Shown piece by piece: positions 18,046 through 30,568 of a stretch of 64,000 nt of DNA (positions are counted from its first letter, which is position 1; every line of letters begins with the position of its first letter). A program made the translations under genes and the position numbers. The stretch comes from Siderastrea siderea (taxonomy: Eukaryota > Cnidaria > Anthozoa > Scleractinia > Rhizangiidae), in NCBI GenBank assembly GCA_964030785.1, contig OZ034967.1, positions 58,487,665-58,551,664 on the forward strand. The letters run 5' to 3'. The notes beneath the pieces are model-generated. The model was not told where the DNA came from. It saw only the letters and a program-made list of their open reading frames with translations, and did not search any database.

Positions 18046-20946
18046 ATGAGCGATTTAATCGGCTTCGAATTACCGAAAATCGATTGGACTCCAGGTCCCG
18101 ATTTAGCTCAAAGGTTGAAACGCTTCAAACAAAAGCGTGAATTACTCTTGGATGGTCCTCTGAAACCAAGGACTGACGAACAGAAATGTAAATACTTACT
18201 CCTATGGACGGGAGATCACGGACTAGATCTGTACAATACATGGAACTTGAGCGAGGAACAGCAAAAGAGCTTAGAAGAATACTGGAAGCGTCTAGAGGAA
18301 CACGTGAAACCCCAGTCAAATTACATATTAAATCGCTTTTACCTCCGAAGCTTGAAACAAAACAACCGTCCCTTAGACGAATTTCTTACTGAAGCGAAAC
18401 TGTTGATCCAAAATAGTGGTTACTCAACAGACATGCATGATGAATTACTGCGTGATGCTCTTGTTTTCGGAGTGGACTCAGACACTGTACGAAAGAAATG
18501 TATTGCTGAAGGCAATAAACTAACCCTCCAGAAGGCTAGAGAAATTGCACGCACAGAAGAAGCTACTAAAATGCAGTTAGAAGCCATGGCAAACCACAGT
18601 CAAATCAACCTCCTCAACAAAAAAGATTTCAGCAAGGGTAAAACCCAGCCACGAAACAAACCATCAAAAGGGCAAAAAGGCCACAAAGGGAAAGAACATA
18701 GACAAACTGACAAACCCAAAGCTGAATGTGGGAGGTGCGGTGGTAGACCACATGCAAAATTGCAGAAATGTCCAGCAATCAATTCCGAGTGCTATAATTG
18801 CCATAAAGTTGGACACTACCAACACATGTGCTTTAAAACAAAACCTTCAGGTGTAAACACACTTCATGGTGAAAGCAGTAACCCAGCGGAATCTGACCTG
18901 GATGACAGAGTTTTCTTAGGAACATTGACTGCAGAACACTGTTCAGACAAAAATGATTGCACAGGTGGAATTGACAACATCCAGTCACACCAAGACCATA
19001 CCAAAGCATTAATTGAAATGCAGCTAACCGCAAAGCCAACCCATAGGCACACCACACCGATAGTATGCAAACGTGACACAGGTGCAGAGATGAATGTAAT
19101 CTCCAAGCAAGACTATGAGAAAGTGGTAACAGACCCCAGACAAAGGCAACTTGGTCCACCACAGTGTAAGATTACCACTTATGGAGGACATAATATAAGG
19201 AACCTTGGCTCTTGTCAGTTGTACATACATCACAGAGGAGACATAAGGGCAGTCACCTTCGAGGTTACCGAAGTCCCTAGTCCAGCAATGTTGGGATGCA
19301 AAACTTGCAGCGAATTAGAACTTGTTCAATTTAACTGCAACCTAACACAGACACTGGAGAGCAACAAAGCTACCAAGTCCCCACCCGGCAACCAGCCGAA
19401 TGACAAACCACACACACCGCTCACCAAAGAGAAACTCCTCACTGATTTCCAAGACCGTTTTGAAGGGCTAGGAGAGTTCCACATGAAACCATACCACACA
19501 ACCCTAGAGTCTGGGGCAGAACCTGTCATTCACCCCCCACGGTCAGTTCCAGTCCACCTACGGGACCTCTACAAAGAAGAGATTGACAAGATGCTCGAGT
19601 TAGGTGTCATCACCACGGTTGACACACCCACAGACTGGGTAAATAGCATTGTCCTGTCAGAGACCACCAATGAAAAGGGAGAGATCACAAAACTGAGAGT
19701 CTGCTTAGACCCCCGTGACCTAAATAAATGGATCAAGAGAGAACAGCACTATACCAAAACAATCGAAGAGGTGGTGACCCAACTGAATGATGCTAAATTC
19801 TTCACCTTAGTTGACGCCAAGAAAGGATACTGGCACGTCCCACTAGATAAAGCCAGCTCGTACCTAACTACATTCAGTACCCCCTTTGGTAGATTTCGAT
19901 TCACCCGGCTACCCTTTGGCCTCATCGTTTCTCAGGACGTATTCCAGAAACAGCTCGACTCAGCACTCGAAGGCCTTAGCGGCGTCACAGGCATAGCAGA
20001 CGACACATTCGTCTTCGGTTCCACGGAACAGGAACACGACGAGAATTTAGCCGGCCTCATGGAGCGAGCCCGACAGAAGGGCATAGTATTCAACAAAGAT
20101 AAATTACAATTCAAACGCACAGAAGTCCGTTTCTTTGGCCACACTTGGACCCCCCAAGGTGTGAAGCCCGACAACAGTAAAGTAGCAGCCATTCAAAGCA
20201 TGCAGCCCCCAGAAGATGTCAAGAGCCTACAGAGCTTCCTAGGCTTAGTAAACTACCTCACAAGGTATTCAGCTCGCCTGGCTACCATTACGGCACCTCT
20301 CCGCGAGCTCACAAAGAAGGAAGTGGCCTATGTGTGGGGCCCAGAGCGCGACCGTGCATTCGCTGCAGTCAAACAGGAAGTATCAACCCTCGGTGTGCTA
20401 AGGTACTTTGACCCAAAAGCAGAAACAGTAATCCAGACAGATGCTTCATTGAAAGGCCTTGGTGCTGTACTCCTACAGCAAGGTCAACCCGTGTGCTATG
20501 CGTCTAAAGCGCTTACTGAAACAGAGCAGAGGTACAGCAACATTGAGCGTGAAGTACTGGGACTAGTATGGGGACTTGAGAAATTTCACTATTTCATCTA
20601 CGGCAAGCCATGCACTATCCACACAGACCATAAACCACTAGAGGCAATCTTCAAGAAGAAACTATCCAGTTGTCCAGCAAGATTGCAAAGATTTGTACTG
20701 AGGGCACTCAAATACGATGTCAAAGTCACCTATGTCAAAGGCACTGAAGTCCCAATTGCAGACGCACTGTCGAGAATCTCGCCACAACCTACACCAGACA
20801 ATGGTCAACTACCACAGCTCGACATCCACTATGTCACTAAAACACTTCCTGCGTCACAAACAAAACTGCAGCAGATCCGGGATGAGACTAACGAGAGAAA
20901 TGCCCAGAAGCACTCCATGACTACTGGAACTTCCGCGAAGAGTTAA
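18046..20946 (+). pseudogene. Gag-protease-reverse transcriptase-RNase H polyprotein, truncated by frameshift
   Basis: 966 codons in one frame. Residues 1-190 are a helical capsid region. Zinc knuckles follow: CGRCGGRPH... from residue 228 and CYNCHKVGHYQHMC at 249-262. The aspartic protease active site is DTGA at 344-347. The reverse transcriptase has LDPRDLNKW, RLPFGL and the catalytic pair in IADD (D652, D653; the usual first residue Tyr/Val is Ile-Ala). RNase H starts at TDAS (D799) and includes IEREVLGLVWGLEKFH. Gag and pol are fused without a frameshift, a known arrangement in some Gypsy elements. The frame leaves the expected path near 20900 and ends at TAA 20946, while the next domain continues in another frame. 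The first ATG in context (gaaatgagc) is used as start. Confidence 0.9.
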
Positions 20947-22082
20947 CCATTGAAGACGGGCTTATACTAGAGGGAGACCGCATCGTCGTTCCGTCAACAC
21001 TTCGAAGAGAGATCCTAAACATCATCCATCAAGGACATCTGGGCCAAGAAAAATGCCTGCTGAGAGCTAGAACCTCTGTCTTCTGGCCCGGCTTGACCAA
21101 AGATGTTATCAACCTAGTCAAGGAATGTGACCCCTGTCAGAGACACCAACGCCAACAGCAGAAACAACCAATCATGCAGCCAGAACCGCCAAACTACCCT
21201 TGGCAAAGATTAAACTCTGACCTTTTCGAATTCAAAGGTCACCAGTATCTGCTAATCTCAGACCAGTATAGCAAATTCCCTGTCATCAGAAAGCTAACCA
21301 GCACGAGCTCACAGGCGATAGTCACACACCTTAAGAGTATCTTTGCAGAACACGGCATCCCTGCCCAATTAGTAACTGACAACGGACCACAATACAGTGC
21401 AAAGGAATTCCAAGATTTCACAGAATCCTATGGTGTAGAGCACATCACAAGCTCCCCACACTATCCACAGGCAAACGGGTTCTCTGAACGCATGGTACAG
21501 TCAGTGGAAAACATACTGAAGAAATGTGACGAAGAAGGTGGAGATCCTTACCTAGGGCTGCTATCATACAGAGCAACACCTATTGACCATCACCTGAAAT
21601 CACCAGCAGAACTGCTAACCAATAGGAAGTTCAAAACACTGTTACCCATGTCAAATCGCGCAAGCCTTACAGCCGATTCAGGGAATGTTAAGGAACAGTT
21701 GAGGAAGCGACAAGAGTACTATGGTCACTATTACAACCAGAACGCAGGCCCAACCCTCAAACCACTTCACCCAGGCCAGCCAGTACGAATTCTTGATCAC
21801 CAGACCAAGACCTGGGAACCAGGAACTGTCCTGAGAGCAGCAAAAGAACCAAGATCGTACTAAGTCAAGAACAACACCACAGAAGGTGTGTACCGCCGTA
21901 CAAGATCACACCTTAGGCCAGATGTCGCAAAGCCCTGCATGCCCCGCCCTCCGCCAGTACAAGAACCGACGGCAATTACGCAACCAGTGTCACTACCTGA
22001 GGAAGCGACGCCACCCACGAGCACCATTGGTCACCCACCCGAGAACGGTACAGAGCCTGGACCCCCTGCAAGGATTCTGTAG
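20901..22082 (+). pseudogene. Integrase region of the same pol, out of frame and with an internal stop
   Basis: Continues pol in a different frame from about 20901, so a one-base gain or two-base loss separates it from RNase H. The zinc-binding HHCC domain has HQGHLG and CDPCQRH. The catalytic core has the three acidic residues of the DDE triad: Asp in LNSDLFEF, Asp in LVTDNGPQY and Glu in NGFSERMVQS. The C-terminal part contains PGQPVRIL and EPRSY, immediately followed by TAA at 21861-21863. The same frame then stays open to 22082 with a basic VYRRTRSHLR motif typical of the normal continuation, so the stop looks secondary. No chromodomain is seen. Confidence 0.85.
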
Positions 22083-22111
22083 CACTCAGGGACAAGTGGC
22101 GGATACATGAC

Positions 22112-22280
22112 CAGATCCGGGTGCACAGTGAATCCACCGGATAAGTTGAACATTTAAATAGTGAAAGCTAATGTTTATTGTTACAGAGTTGAGTTAGGGC
22201 GCAGATCCGGGCGCACAGTGAAACCACGAGATAAGTTGGACATTTAAATGAACACTAATGTTTATTGTTACAGAGTTGAA
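22112..22280 (+). repeat. Two-copy tandem duplication in the 3' untranslated region of the LTR element
   Basis: Copy 1 (22112-22201) and copy 2 (22202-22280) both run from cagatccgggygcacagtga through atgtttattgttacagagttg. They differ by an approximately 9-base indel and several substitutions. Confidence 0.8.
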
Positions 22281-22377
22281 GTTAAGTTGTATAAGCATTA
22301 GATAGTTATTACTTGATTCATGAACATTAATCTAGCACGAACGCTTGAGGACTTATATGATATATAATATTGTCATT

Positions 22378-22387
22378 GAGAGGGGGA
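22378..22387 (+). promoter_or_regulatory. Polypurine tract
   Basis: GAGAGGGGGA directly precedes the 3' LTR, the position required for plus-strand priming. Confidence 0.8.
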
Positions 22388-22498
22388 TGTCACAGTATGT
22401 GTCACGTGACTCGCTCTAGCACGTGCTTTTATGTAAATGAGCAGCTCTCACCGAGCCGCCATGTTGATCGACTGAAATAAACTTTGGAAAGTAGAACA
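22388..22498 (+). repeat. 3' LTR, 111 bp
   Basis: Identical to the 5' LTR except for one base near its 3' end; followed by the target duplication CTCCT. Confidence 0.95.
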
Positions 22499-22757
22499 CT
22501 CCTAATGTTGATACTGGCAGATAAGCTTAAATTCTTTTGTGTAGCATCATTTAAGCTTACGTGTTGTAAACATCTCATAACAACATAACATAACACATAA
22601 CATCCTTTATTTTATCTCCAACTCCATTTGTTTATAAGCTGGGCTTTTCGTCACTGCTTGCAAATTATTTATATACATCTAATGACTCACGAATGTTTCT
22701 TAGACCAAGTAAGGTTCAAAGCTATAGTTGGCATGATTTGATGACAAACAACAAATT

Positions 22758-24869
22758 CACAGTTGATCCACGTCACGCGTGAAAGGAAACTCTAAAATTC
22801 AGAACAACGTGACGAGTCACGTTCTCCATATTTTCGAATCTGTCACAGATTTTTCGAAATGTTCAGACCTGGTTATGTTAATGCCTTAGGTCGGAAGAAC
22901 AGGCCATATGTAGGCCTCTCCACAAGGAAACGAGAAGACGAATAGTTAACAATTATCCTACGAAATCGCGCGGAATATCACCTGATACTTAGCCGATGAG
23001 GCCGTAGGCCGAGTTGGCTAAATCAGGGGATATTCCGCAAGATTGAGCAGGATAATTGTTTTATTATTCAACAAATTCCCATCGACTACCATTTTCAGAA
23101 CGAGAAAAACTACGGCTCTATGATAAAAACGCTAAAAGCTAGCAACACATAAAGCTTAATAAAAATCAAAACAGAACTTCAAGAAATCGAAGTTTACTAC
23201 CGTTCACTTAAAAAGACTTATTTACAAACTCATGTTTGGAAATGAGAAGACAAAGGAAAAAATATTGCTACCTTACCGAGAATAAGTCCTCTTCCTGTGA
23301 ATTAAAATCTTTTCAACTTTAGTCTTTACAACTTTCCGTGAGCAAGTGTGCTGCTTCTTTCGCAATAGCATTTTCTTGGTTGAGTTCTCACTATGAAAAT
23401 TCCAAGTCAACCGCTGGATATCTTTGTGAGCTGAAGCACATACTTGTTGACATTTTGAGAGCATTTAATCGTGGAAAGTTTCTTCCAGAGAGTTAAAATT
23501 TACGGAGAACACTGCTAAAACTGCTTCGCTTTTCAAAATGGCCGCCAAACAAGCAATGAAAGAAAATCTGCAGTGCACTTCCAAATATGGTCATTTACGT
23601 ATATCACAGGATATCTGTCATGTAGGATGACAGATATTGAGGGCTTCCTTGCCATATATGGGCATAGTGACAATTTGTTGAATAATAATTGATCGTTATT
23701 TGACTGGACAGGGACCGAAAGCAATCTCCACAGCAGCTCGTGCAACTCTTGGCGCTGTTTATTCACTGTTTATTGTATCATTCGACATCATGAAACATTC
23801 AGTACATGTGAGGCGTTCAGTCAAGGGGGACGAAGTTAGCCTTCTAAACTTTCAGACGACGTTGCATGTAGAATCTATTGAATTGTTCAAACTAGCGAAA
23901 CCTAGGATATATGGATGGGAAAATCGCGAAAGATTGTTGAGCAGTAGGTTATGCAATAGACGAAGCACAGGTCACCAAAGCGTAATATGAGAGTTTGTAT
24001 GGAGCTGAAATTCGATTGAAAATATATCGGCAGTTTTCCGTGGAAAATACCTAAAAATCAAAATAGAGTTTGAAAAACCTTATCTTTGTGTGTCTGCTGT
24101 GTCTTTACCGCTTTTCCGAACTGCTGGATGCCGTTTGGGGCGATATTCTGTTTAACGGTCGAAGCGACGCCTTGTCACGTACTGGCTTTACTTTGACAGA
24201 TGTCGCATCGACCGTTAAACAGAAAATCGCCCCAAACGGCCTCCAGAAGCTCGGAAAAGTGGCAAAAACACAGCAAACACACAACAGGTAATGGTCTTCA
24301 AACCTATTTCGCTTTTTAGGTATTTTGCACGGAATACTGACCATTTACATTTTAGATCGAATTTCAGCTCCATACAAACAACTCACATTACGCTTTGGTT
24401 AACTGTGGACGAAGCGTCGGCTTTGTCTTTAATCAACCTCGCAACTAGGAAAAACTGTCATCAGTAATTGCTTGACACGGCAGATGTATCTTGGTTTTCG
24501 TCCAGTTCCTTCGGAGCTACCGTTCTTACACAAGCGTTCAGCTCCAAGGTTTGTTCTCGTTCGGTTGAAACAGGAATCACGCGTCAGCAAAATAATTGAC
24601 ATAATTTCACCTCCTTCTAGTCGTCTAAAACGTTTTTGAACCACTGACGAGAAGCGAACCCAGAAAATAACGCGGTCTCTCGATAAAACAAAGATTTGAT
24701 CCGTCACAACCCCTTGCTTCTACAAAGATAGAAGCCATTTTCGGAAATTTCAATGAGATCTTCAATATTTCCCTTGCGATCTCCGTTACGTCACTGAAAG
24801 TAGCTTGTTTATTTGAAGACTCGGATCACGTGCTGAGGTTTCCGTTCACGCGTGACGTGGATCAACTGT
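22758..24869. mobile_element. 2.1-kb fold-back element with nested inverted repeats
   Basis: The outer ends are inverted copies of ACAGTTGATCCACGTCACGC (continuing GTGAA), flanked by AAATT on both sides (22753-22757, 24870-24874), a possible 5-bp duplication. Inside are a palindrome at about 22946-23060 (aacaattatcct...aggataattgtt) and a larger inverted repeat of about 225 bp per arm at 23955-24425, whose arms share gcgtaat-tgag-gtttgtatgg and gccgtttggggcgat. No transposase frame is recognised; the short frames present are shadows of the repeats. Confidence 0.7.
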
Positions 24870-24874
24870 AAATT

Positions 24875-26714
24875 TCGAATTAGGTAAGTACATGTAAAAC
24901 TTTTATTAAAAGTTATGTGTTGACCACTTTTGGGAAAATATGCTTAAGATAATCGTGTTCAAAGCAGGTGGATGTAATTTTTTTGTACATCTCATTCTCT
25001 ACTTTTACTGATTAAGTTATTCCATAATTTGCAGGGTAAAAAATTAACTTCAGTGCTTGAATCATTGAATTGCAACTCGGGCCAGTATCTTTGAATTCCA
25101 ACCTCGTCCCCAGGGTCTTTTCACTTGCTCGCTTAGTATAGTGGACCAGGCCATTTAGATCAAAGTGGCTTTCAAAATCCTCTAGTCTAAATAAAAAAAT
25201 TTAAAACCATATTTACTTGAATAGACCCCTCCCAACCCGGGTGAGAAGTAAGTCTTTTATCCAGGGATTTCGCCAATAAGTCATGTGGAAAAAGTACCAC
25301 ATACTGTAGAACTCTAAGTAAGACTGGAGTCACATGTCAATAAAAACAAACCTCAACTTTTTGTGGCCCTGGTCAGTTTTAAATTGCTACTGGCAACCAG
25401 GAGACTGTCAATTTTTAGCCCTGAAGTTGTTGTTTTCACTGATCCTTTTTTATCTATATACTAGGCATGTATATGTCAGCAGTGATCAGTAATGCAGCTT
25501 TTCTTACAGTGAACATGAGGTATGCACATGGAAGATATCAATCATATAATTATCCCAGATTACGTACTATCTTACTGTTCAGTAAAATGAACTGGGTCAA
25601 ATGCAATGATCGGTTTAATTTGGGTTCGGTAGTTGAACACAATTAAACCAATAATATGCATACATCAGTGTTTGATTCCAATTGCTGAACCCAGTCAAAC
25701 ATAATTAAGCACAGTTAAACAGTTTTAAAATCATTCAAATATACCAGATATTTAAACCATCTGCCTTCGGTGTGAGAACAAGCACAAATTTCTGTAGTGT
25801 GGAATTTGAGCATGATCTGTTTTATATTGTCGTGTAAACACATAGAAGACTGGGTGGCTAAAACAGCCTTTTCGGAAAAATAAAATTTGGCAATCCTAAT
25901 ACTCACAAAGGAAAATAAAAGTTGAACGAAGGATAAAATTAAATCACAACATTTACATGAGTGTTCCATCAAGACTTCCATTGGGGTAGGTGATGAAAAC
26001 CTTATACCCACTTAAGTTACAAAATCCATTTTTCACGGTGATGTAAGATTTATTCTTGATGGTTTTAACCCTTTAAAAAGGGTTAAAACTTAATGCAGAA
26101 TGAATCAAACAGTTATACCATGTATGGGTTTCCGTACCACAGTGATTATTGTGACCCAGTGCCACTACTGGGGCAAGCTCACACAGGTATGACTTGTACA
26201 GTTATGAGATTTTGTGCTGTAATCATTAAACAAATACAGAGAAACAAGAGGAAATCGGGAGGAACTTGTACCAGAATGAAAATCATGCTGGTATTATGTA
26301 AACACCCCCTTAGCCTATTAAGTCGAGCAGCTCTCAAGAATGTTTAACAACATCCTCAGAGACCCAGGGGCAGTAACGCCCTGATTTCATGAGACCGGTG
26401 CAAACTCAGACTGGTACGATTTTGTTTACATGAGACCGGTCTGAAAGTCAGACTGCCATGAAGTGTTTACCTGAGACCAATCTAAACTCTGTTTGTGTTA
26501 ATATGGTCCGCAACCATCCCATCCTTAAAAATCCAGTTTATCTATTATCCAACAGCTTGGAATGCTCCAATGCCACTTATTAAACGTGCATACCCAAAAC
26601 AAATATCTCAGACCAATTGGAACCCTGTTCATGCTTAAGTGGCTCCCCAGTCTGATTTCAAACCATTCTGAGTCATTCATATTGGTTCAGCAGCAGTGAT
26701 GAGTTAAACCAGCC
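24875..26714. other. No gene; dispersed repeat ends
   Basis: Holds a third copy of the aacctcgtccccagggtc repeat end near 25100 and, at 26370-26490, three variants of tgagaccrrtct in tandem, likely a degenerate MITE. A short phrase of the form aaccctttaaaaagggtt at about 26068-26085 is palindromic. Confidence 0.35.
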
Positions 26715-27000
26715 TAAGGCCCTGTTTACATGAGTGACTTTATCCCGGGATGACTTTTATCTCATCCCGGGGTGACTTTCATCGTGGTGTCTGGTCATTT
26801 ACCTGTAAATGTTTACATGATTTGGAGCTGAAATGTGTTCACCCTGGGACGATTTCATCCCGGTCTTCAGCACTGGGATGAAAGCCTGGGGTAAACACCA
26901 TTTCAGCTCCAAACCATGTAAAAACGTACAGTCAGGTAAATGACCAGACACCGATATGAAAGTCATCTCGGGATGAAATCACTCGTGTAAACACAGCTTA
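26715..27000. mobile_element. MITE with TAAG...CTTA inverted ends
   Basis: The left end taaggccctgtttacatgag matches the right end on the other strand (taagctgtgtttacacgag). Inverted similarity continues through tcatcccgg, ggtcatttacctg and ttggagctgaaatg to the centre. Non-coding. Confidence 0.75.
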
Positions 27001-27922
27001 AGATGATAATTATTTTATACTAGCTTCATGTTTCGTACGTTTCGTGTGAACAGAGGTAAGCATTTGGAGTCGATCTGAAGTCGTACCGGCCCAAGTTGGT
27101 ACCATTCTCATAGACTATGAGCAGTCTCTCATTTTTCTCTGGTGCGTGCACACTGACTGTCCTACTATTGGTAATTGCGATAATTAAAATCTGCTTTGTT
27201 TTTCTTACAGGGTTTTATTCCATCAACCTGATGTCAGGAAAATATGGCAGTTTATTATAAGGGTTTGGTTAAGAAATTTGTACTTTTAGCTATATTCCGA
27301 GACACACTTTATCAATTCAAATAAAAAATTTGAAGAGCAGTTTTGAAATAAGGCTATATATTTTTTTGTCTTTTTCTGCTTAACATTTTGATGTCATTGA
27401 TTAGTTTGACTGACCCCTCAGTACTACTAAGTGGATGATGTATGAAAATGGAATGAATCCTGGAGTATACCTTTTAGGGCTCTACTTCAAAATATCTGAT
27501 GAGCACACCCTGCCCCATATCTTTTTTTGGGGGAGTATCCCCTCCCCCCCCACTACTATCCCAGGAATGAAGAGTCAGACCTATTTGATTGAATTCTCTT
27601 TATGGGGAAAACTATATCAATTGACTGATTCACCACAGTCTGATCCCTTTTTGTCAGTTCATTGCCTGTAAGGTTTCAGACTATTCTGAAATGATTTAGG
27701 AAGAGGCTATTCCTTTTGTTTTTCTTTGGTACAATATTATGGCAATCAGTAACAATGCTTATTGGTGACAAATTATCAAACCAAAAAGAACTAAAGTCTC
27801 AAGATCTACTGCCATCACGGTCTGGGGTAGTAAGAGAGTGAGTCATAATCTGTGCATCAAATAAAGTCACTAGTCATTTAACTGGACCATTTGTTATTCG
27901 CATTGGCAACACTGAAGTCACA
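27001..27922. other. Non-coding stretch, nothing recognised
   Basis: AT-rich, with a short C-run at 27541-27550. No credible exon or repeat end. Confidence 0.35.

Positions 27923-28002
<80 letters not shown>
27923..28002 (+). repeat. (GATT)n microsatellite, 20 units
   Basis: Eighty bases of uninterrupted GATT repeats, followed by imperfect copies to about 28070. Confidence 0.95.
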
Positions 28003-28758
28003 TTTTAATTAGCTGATTGACTGATTTATCAGCCAGTTGTTTGAGTGGTTGATTGATTGACTGATTGGTACTTAAAATAGATGAATGAATTGATTCACCT
28101 GAATTACATGTAAGTAATTACATGCATAATGCTGCACTTCTTCGCATCTTCCTCTGGCAGTAAAATAATACCCGGCATCAGTCGAAACATAAAATAATTT
28201 TCAAGTCCCAATGTCATGACATAATTGTAAACAAATAATTTATTTGTAATTAGCAAGTTGTAGGTGAGAAGGCGTATTAGAGAGCAGGACTATTAGAGCT
28301 TTTACAGTAATTTAAATTATATTTCATATTAACTTCAGTAAGTTACTCCTTTTGAGTAACTACCACTATTGGACAGTCAAGAAAGAAAGCAATGCCCTGG
28401 GATGTTTTAGGGTTCACTACTTCCTACTATTAATTAAACGTCCCGGGGAATTAATACAAGTAAATAAGGTACATCATCATCATCATCATCATCATTCAAC
28501 TATAGCGTCATTTTACCATATAAGGAGAAAAATATGAGTATGAGAGCGTCTTACACTGTAGAAAACGTATTGCACTATAGTATCCCGGTTTCAAATCACT
28601 TATTGAATAAAGCATTTAAATTGCTTAGATATTTAAGTCTATATTACCGACAACAGAGGCTTATTTAAAATTTATGAAACACTGGTTCTAATTTGATGAG
28701 AGGTGTATTACTAATGATTAACTAATAATTATAATATTGTTTTCCGGTCTCACTTGTA
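28003..28758. other. Non-coding stretch with short (CAT)n
   Basis: A (CAT)8-like run at 28471-28495 gives a poly-His phrase in a meaningless frame. No gene seen. Confidence 0.4.
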
Positions 28759-28761
28759 GTA

Positions 28762-28797
<36 letters not shown>

Positions 28798-30027
28798 GAA
28801 GGGGAATAACGAATAATGAATAACGAGTTAAAACAGTAAAGGAATAAGGAATATTTAGAGCTTGAACATTCGGAATAATGAATAATTGACTCCCTTTTAA
28901 GGAATAATGAATATCGCCAATGTTGTATGCACTCGACTTTGTAGAATCTTTGTCAGTGTTTGCGACTATGGGTGAAGGCCGGCTAAATCAGTAGTCTGTG
29001 GTCAAGCATAGTAACTCTGGATGTTCCGTATTCATTTAGGACTCCTGGGTGCAAGAAATCTTTCCTGGCGACTTCCTCGTGATTGGTTCGTCTTTAATGT
29101 TAATCAGTGTTCGGTTGCTTTAAGGGACGGACCACTTGACTTCATCCTGCCTGTAGCAGATTTTTACAATGAAAAAATTCATGTGCAACACTAATGTCGA
29201 AAAAAATTATTGCCACATACAGTGGACAACCTGTCGTTATTATCAAATGTAAATTGTAACAAGATTGGTAGCGACATGTTGTCGTCGAAACTGCATTTTT
29301 CATTTATCGGTTATTTTTATATTTTACAAAATCTTTCGTTATCACATCTACTACTGCAAGACGTTCCTATGGTTGACACAAGTAACGTTACTAATGTTAC
29401 AGATCGATTGTTGAAAGATTTCTTAAAATTGAAGTTAGCATCTAATGTTAGGTCAATATAGCTAGAGCAAAAAGTGAGTTGAATTTACAGCAATTAAAAC
29501 ACTTTCATACACTCCTCAGAAAGCCGGAAATCGCCTTTCCGAGGACTGAATCTTTCAAAATTTCTCAGGGGAGCAAGCCCGCGGACCCCCCTAGATACTC
29601 CCGCCTTCACCAGGCGTTGTTTGAACTCCTACATCTGCATCAGGGGTGTGGGTCCTATTCGGGCCCTGATTTAGAGATATTTTAGAGCTAGAAAACCTTG
29701 AAATTAAAACATTGCGCTTTTCTGAAGTGCTTTCAACAATGTGCAGCTATTTCAAACTTTGTAACGGTCTCAATATTTATCTCCTATCTCATGCACAGGC
29801 ATTACAACTGAAGTTGCTCAACAAAATCTGAATAGCAGTTGGATGCAATAATGAATAATCGAATAAGGAATACCCGTAAAAATCTCAAATGAATAATAAA
29901 TAAGTCACAAAAAAGCAAAAGGAATAATGAATGAGTCAGGAAAAAGTAAAAGGAATAACGAATAAGTAAGGCACAAATAATAGTACTACTACTACTACTA
30001 CTAATAATAATAATAATAATAATAATA
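28759..30027. repeat. Interspersed element bracketed by (TAA)n/(ACT)n tracts
   Basis: TAG/TAA triplet tracts lie at 28759-28797 and 29984-30027. Just inside both are arrays of the loose motif ggaataa(t/c)gaataa (28798-28910 and 29840-29965). This symmetry suggests a transposon whose ends or tails are the triplet tracts. The interior has an 83-codon frame at 29210-29461 with no recognised features. Confidence 0.45.
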
Positions 30028-30532
30028 ACTTTTGCTGTTTTGCAATTGTTGAATCTTCTTCAGTGATAGGCATTTCCATTTAAGTGAAAAAGTCCTGCGC
30101 CAAACACATTCGCTTATCTAATTGCCTTTGCTTGAGTGACAATATCGTCACAATTGCATTCTTTAGTGGCTTGCCTTGCCAACTGGCTGTAATTATGAAG
30201 GTAACAAAAAAAGCTTTTTTTGCCAAACCATTGGTTTCGTTAGACTAAACAAATAAATCAGGAGACAAGCTTCGGCTTTTGCTAAAGAATGGTTCCACAA
30301 GACGGTCAACATGGGCTCCTGCCGCATAGAGCATTATTTTGATCTGAGGTTGGTGTAGATTATGCCGGCCCAGAACGTCAGGCAAGAGTAAGCTCAACAG
30401 GCCGCAGAACTACGAGGTTTGTCCTGCACGAAGGCCAGTGATTGACTGAACTGGAGGAGAGAGCAAAAATCAAAATTTTCTATTTTATAGCATATGCGGA
30501 AGCATAATTTGTAGCATCTTGCTTCCCTTTGT

Positions 30533-30566
30533 CTTCTTCTTCTTCTTCTTCTTCTTCTTCTTCTTT
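30533..30566 (+). repeat. (CTT)n microsatellite serving as polypyrimidine tract
   Basis: Eleven or so CTT units end directly at the AG (30567-30568) that precedes the duplicated olfactomedin exon. Confidence 0.85.
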
Positions 30567-30568
30567 AG

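Larger units (their letters stand above)
17826..22498 (+). mobile_element. Gypsy-type LTR retrotransposon, structurally complete, pol broken
   Basis: A 4,673-bp element with 111-bp LTRs (TG...CA ends) and a 5-bp target duplication CTCCT at 17821-17825 and 22499-22503. The order gag, protease, reverse transcriptase, RNase H, integrase is that of Gypsy/Metaviridae elements. The LTRs differ at one position (T17932 versus G22494), indicating recent insertion, yet pol has one frameshift and one in-frame stop. Confidence 0.95.
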
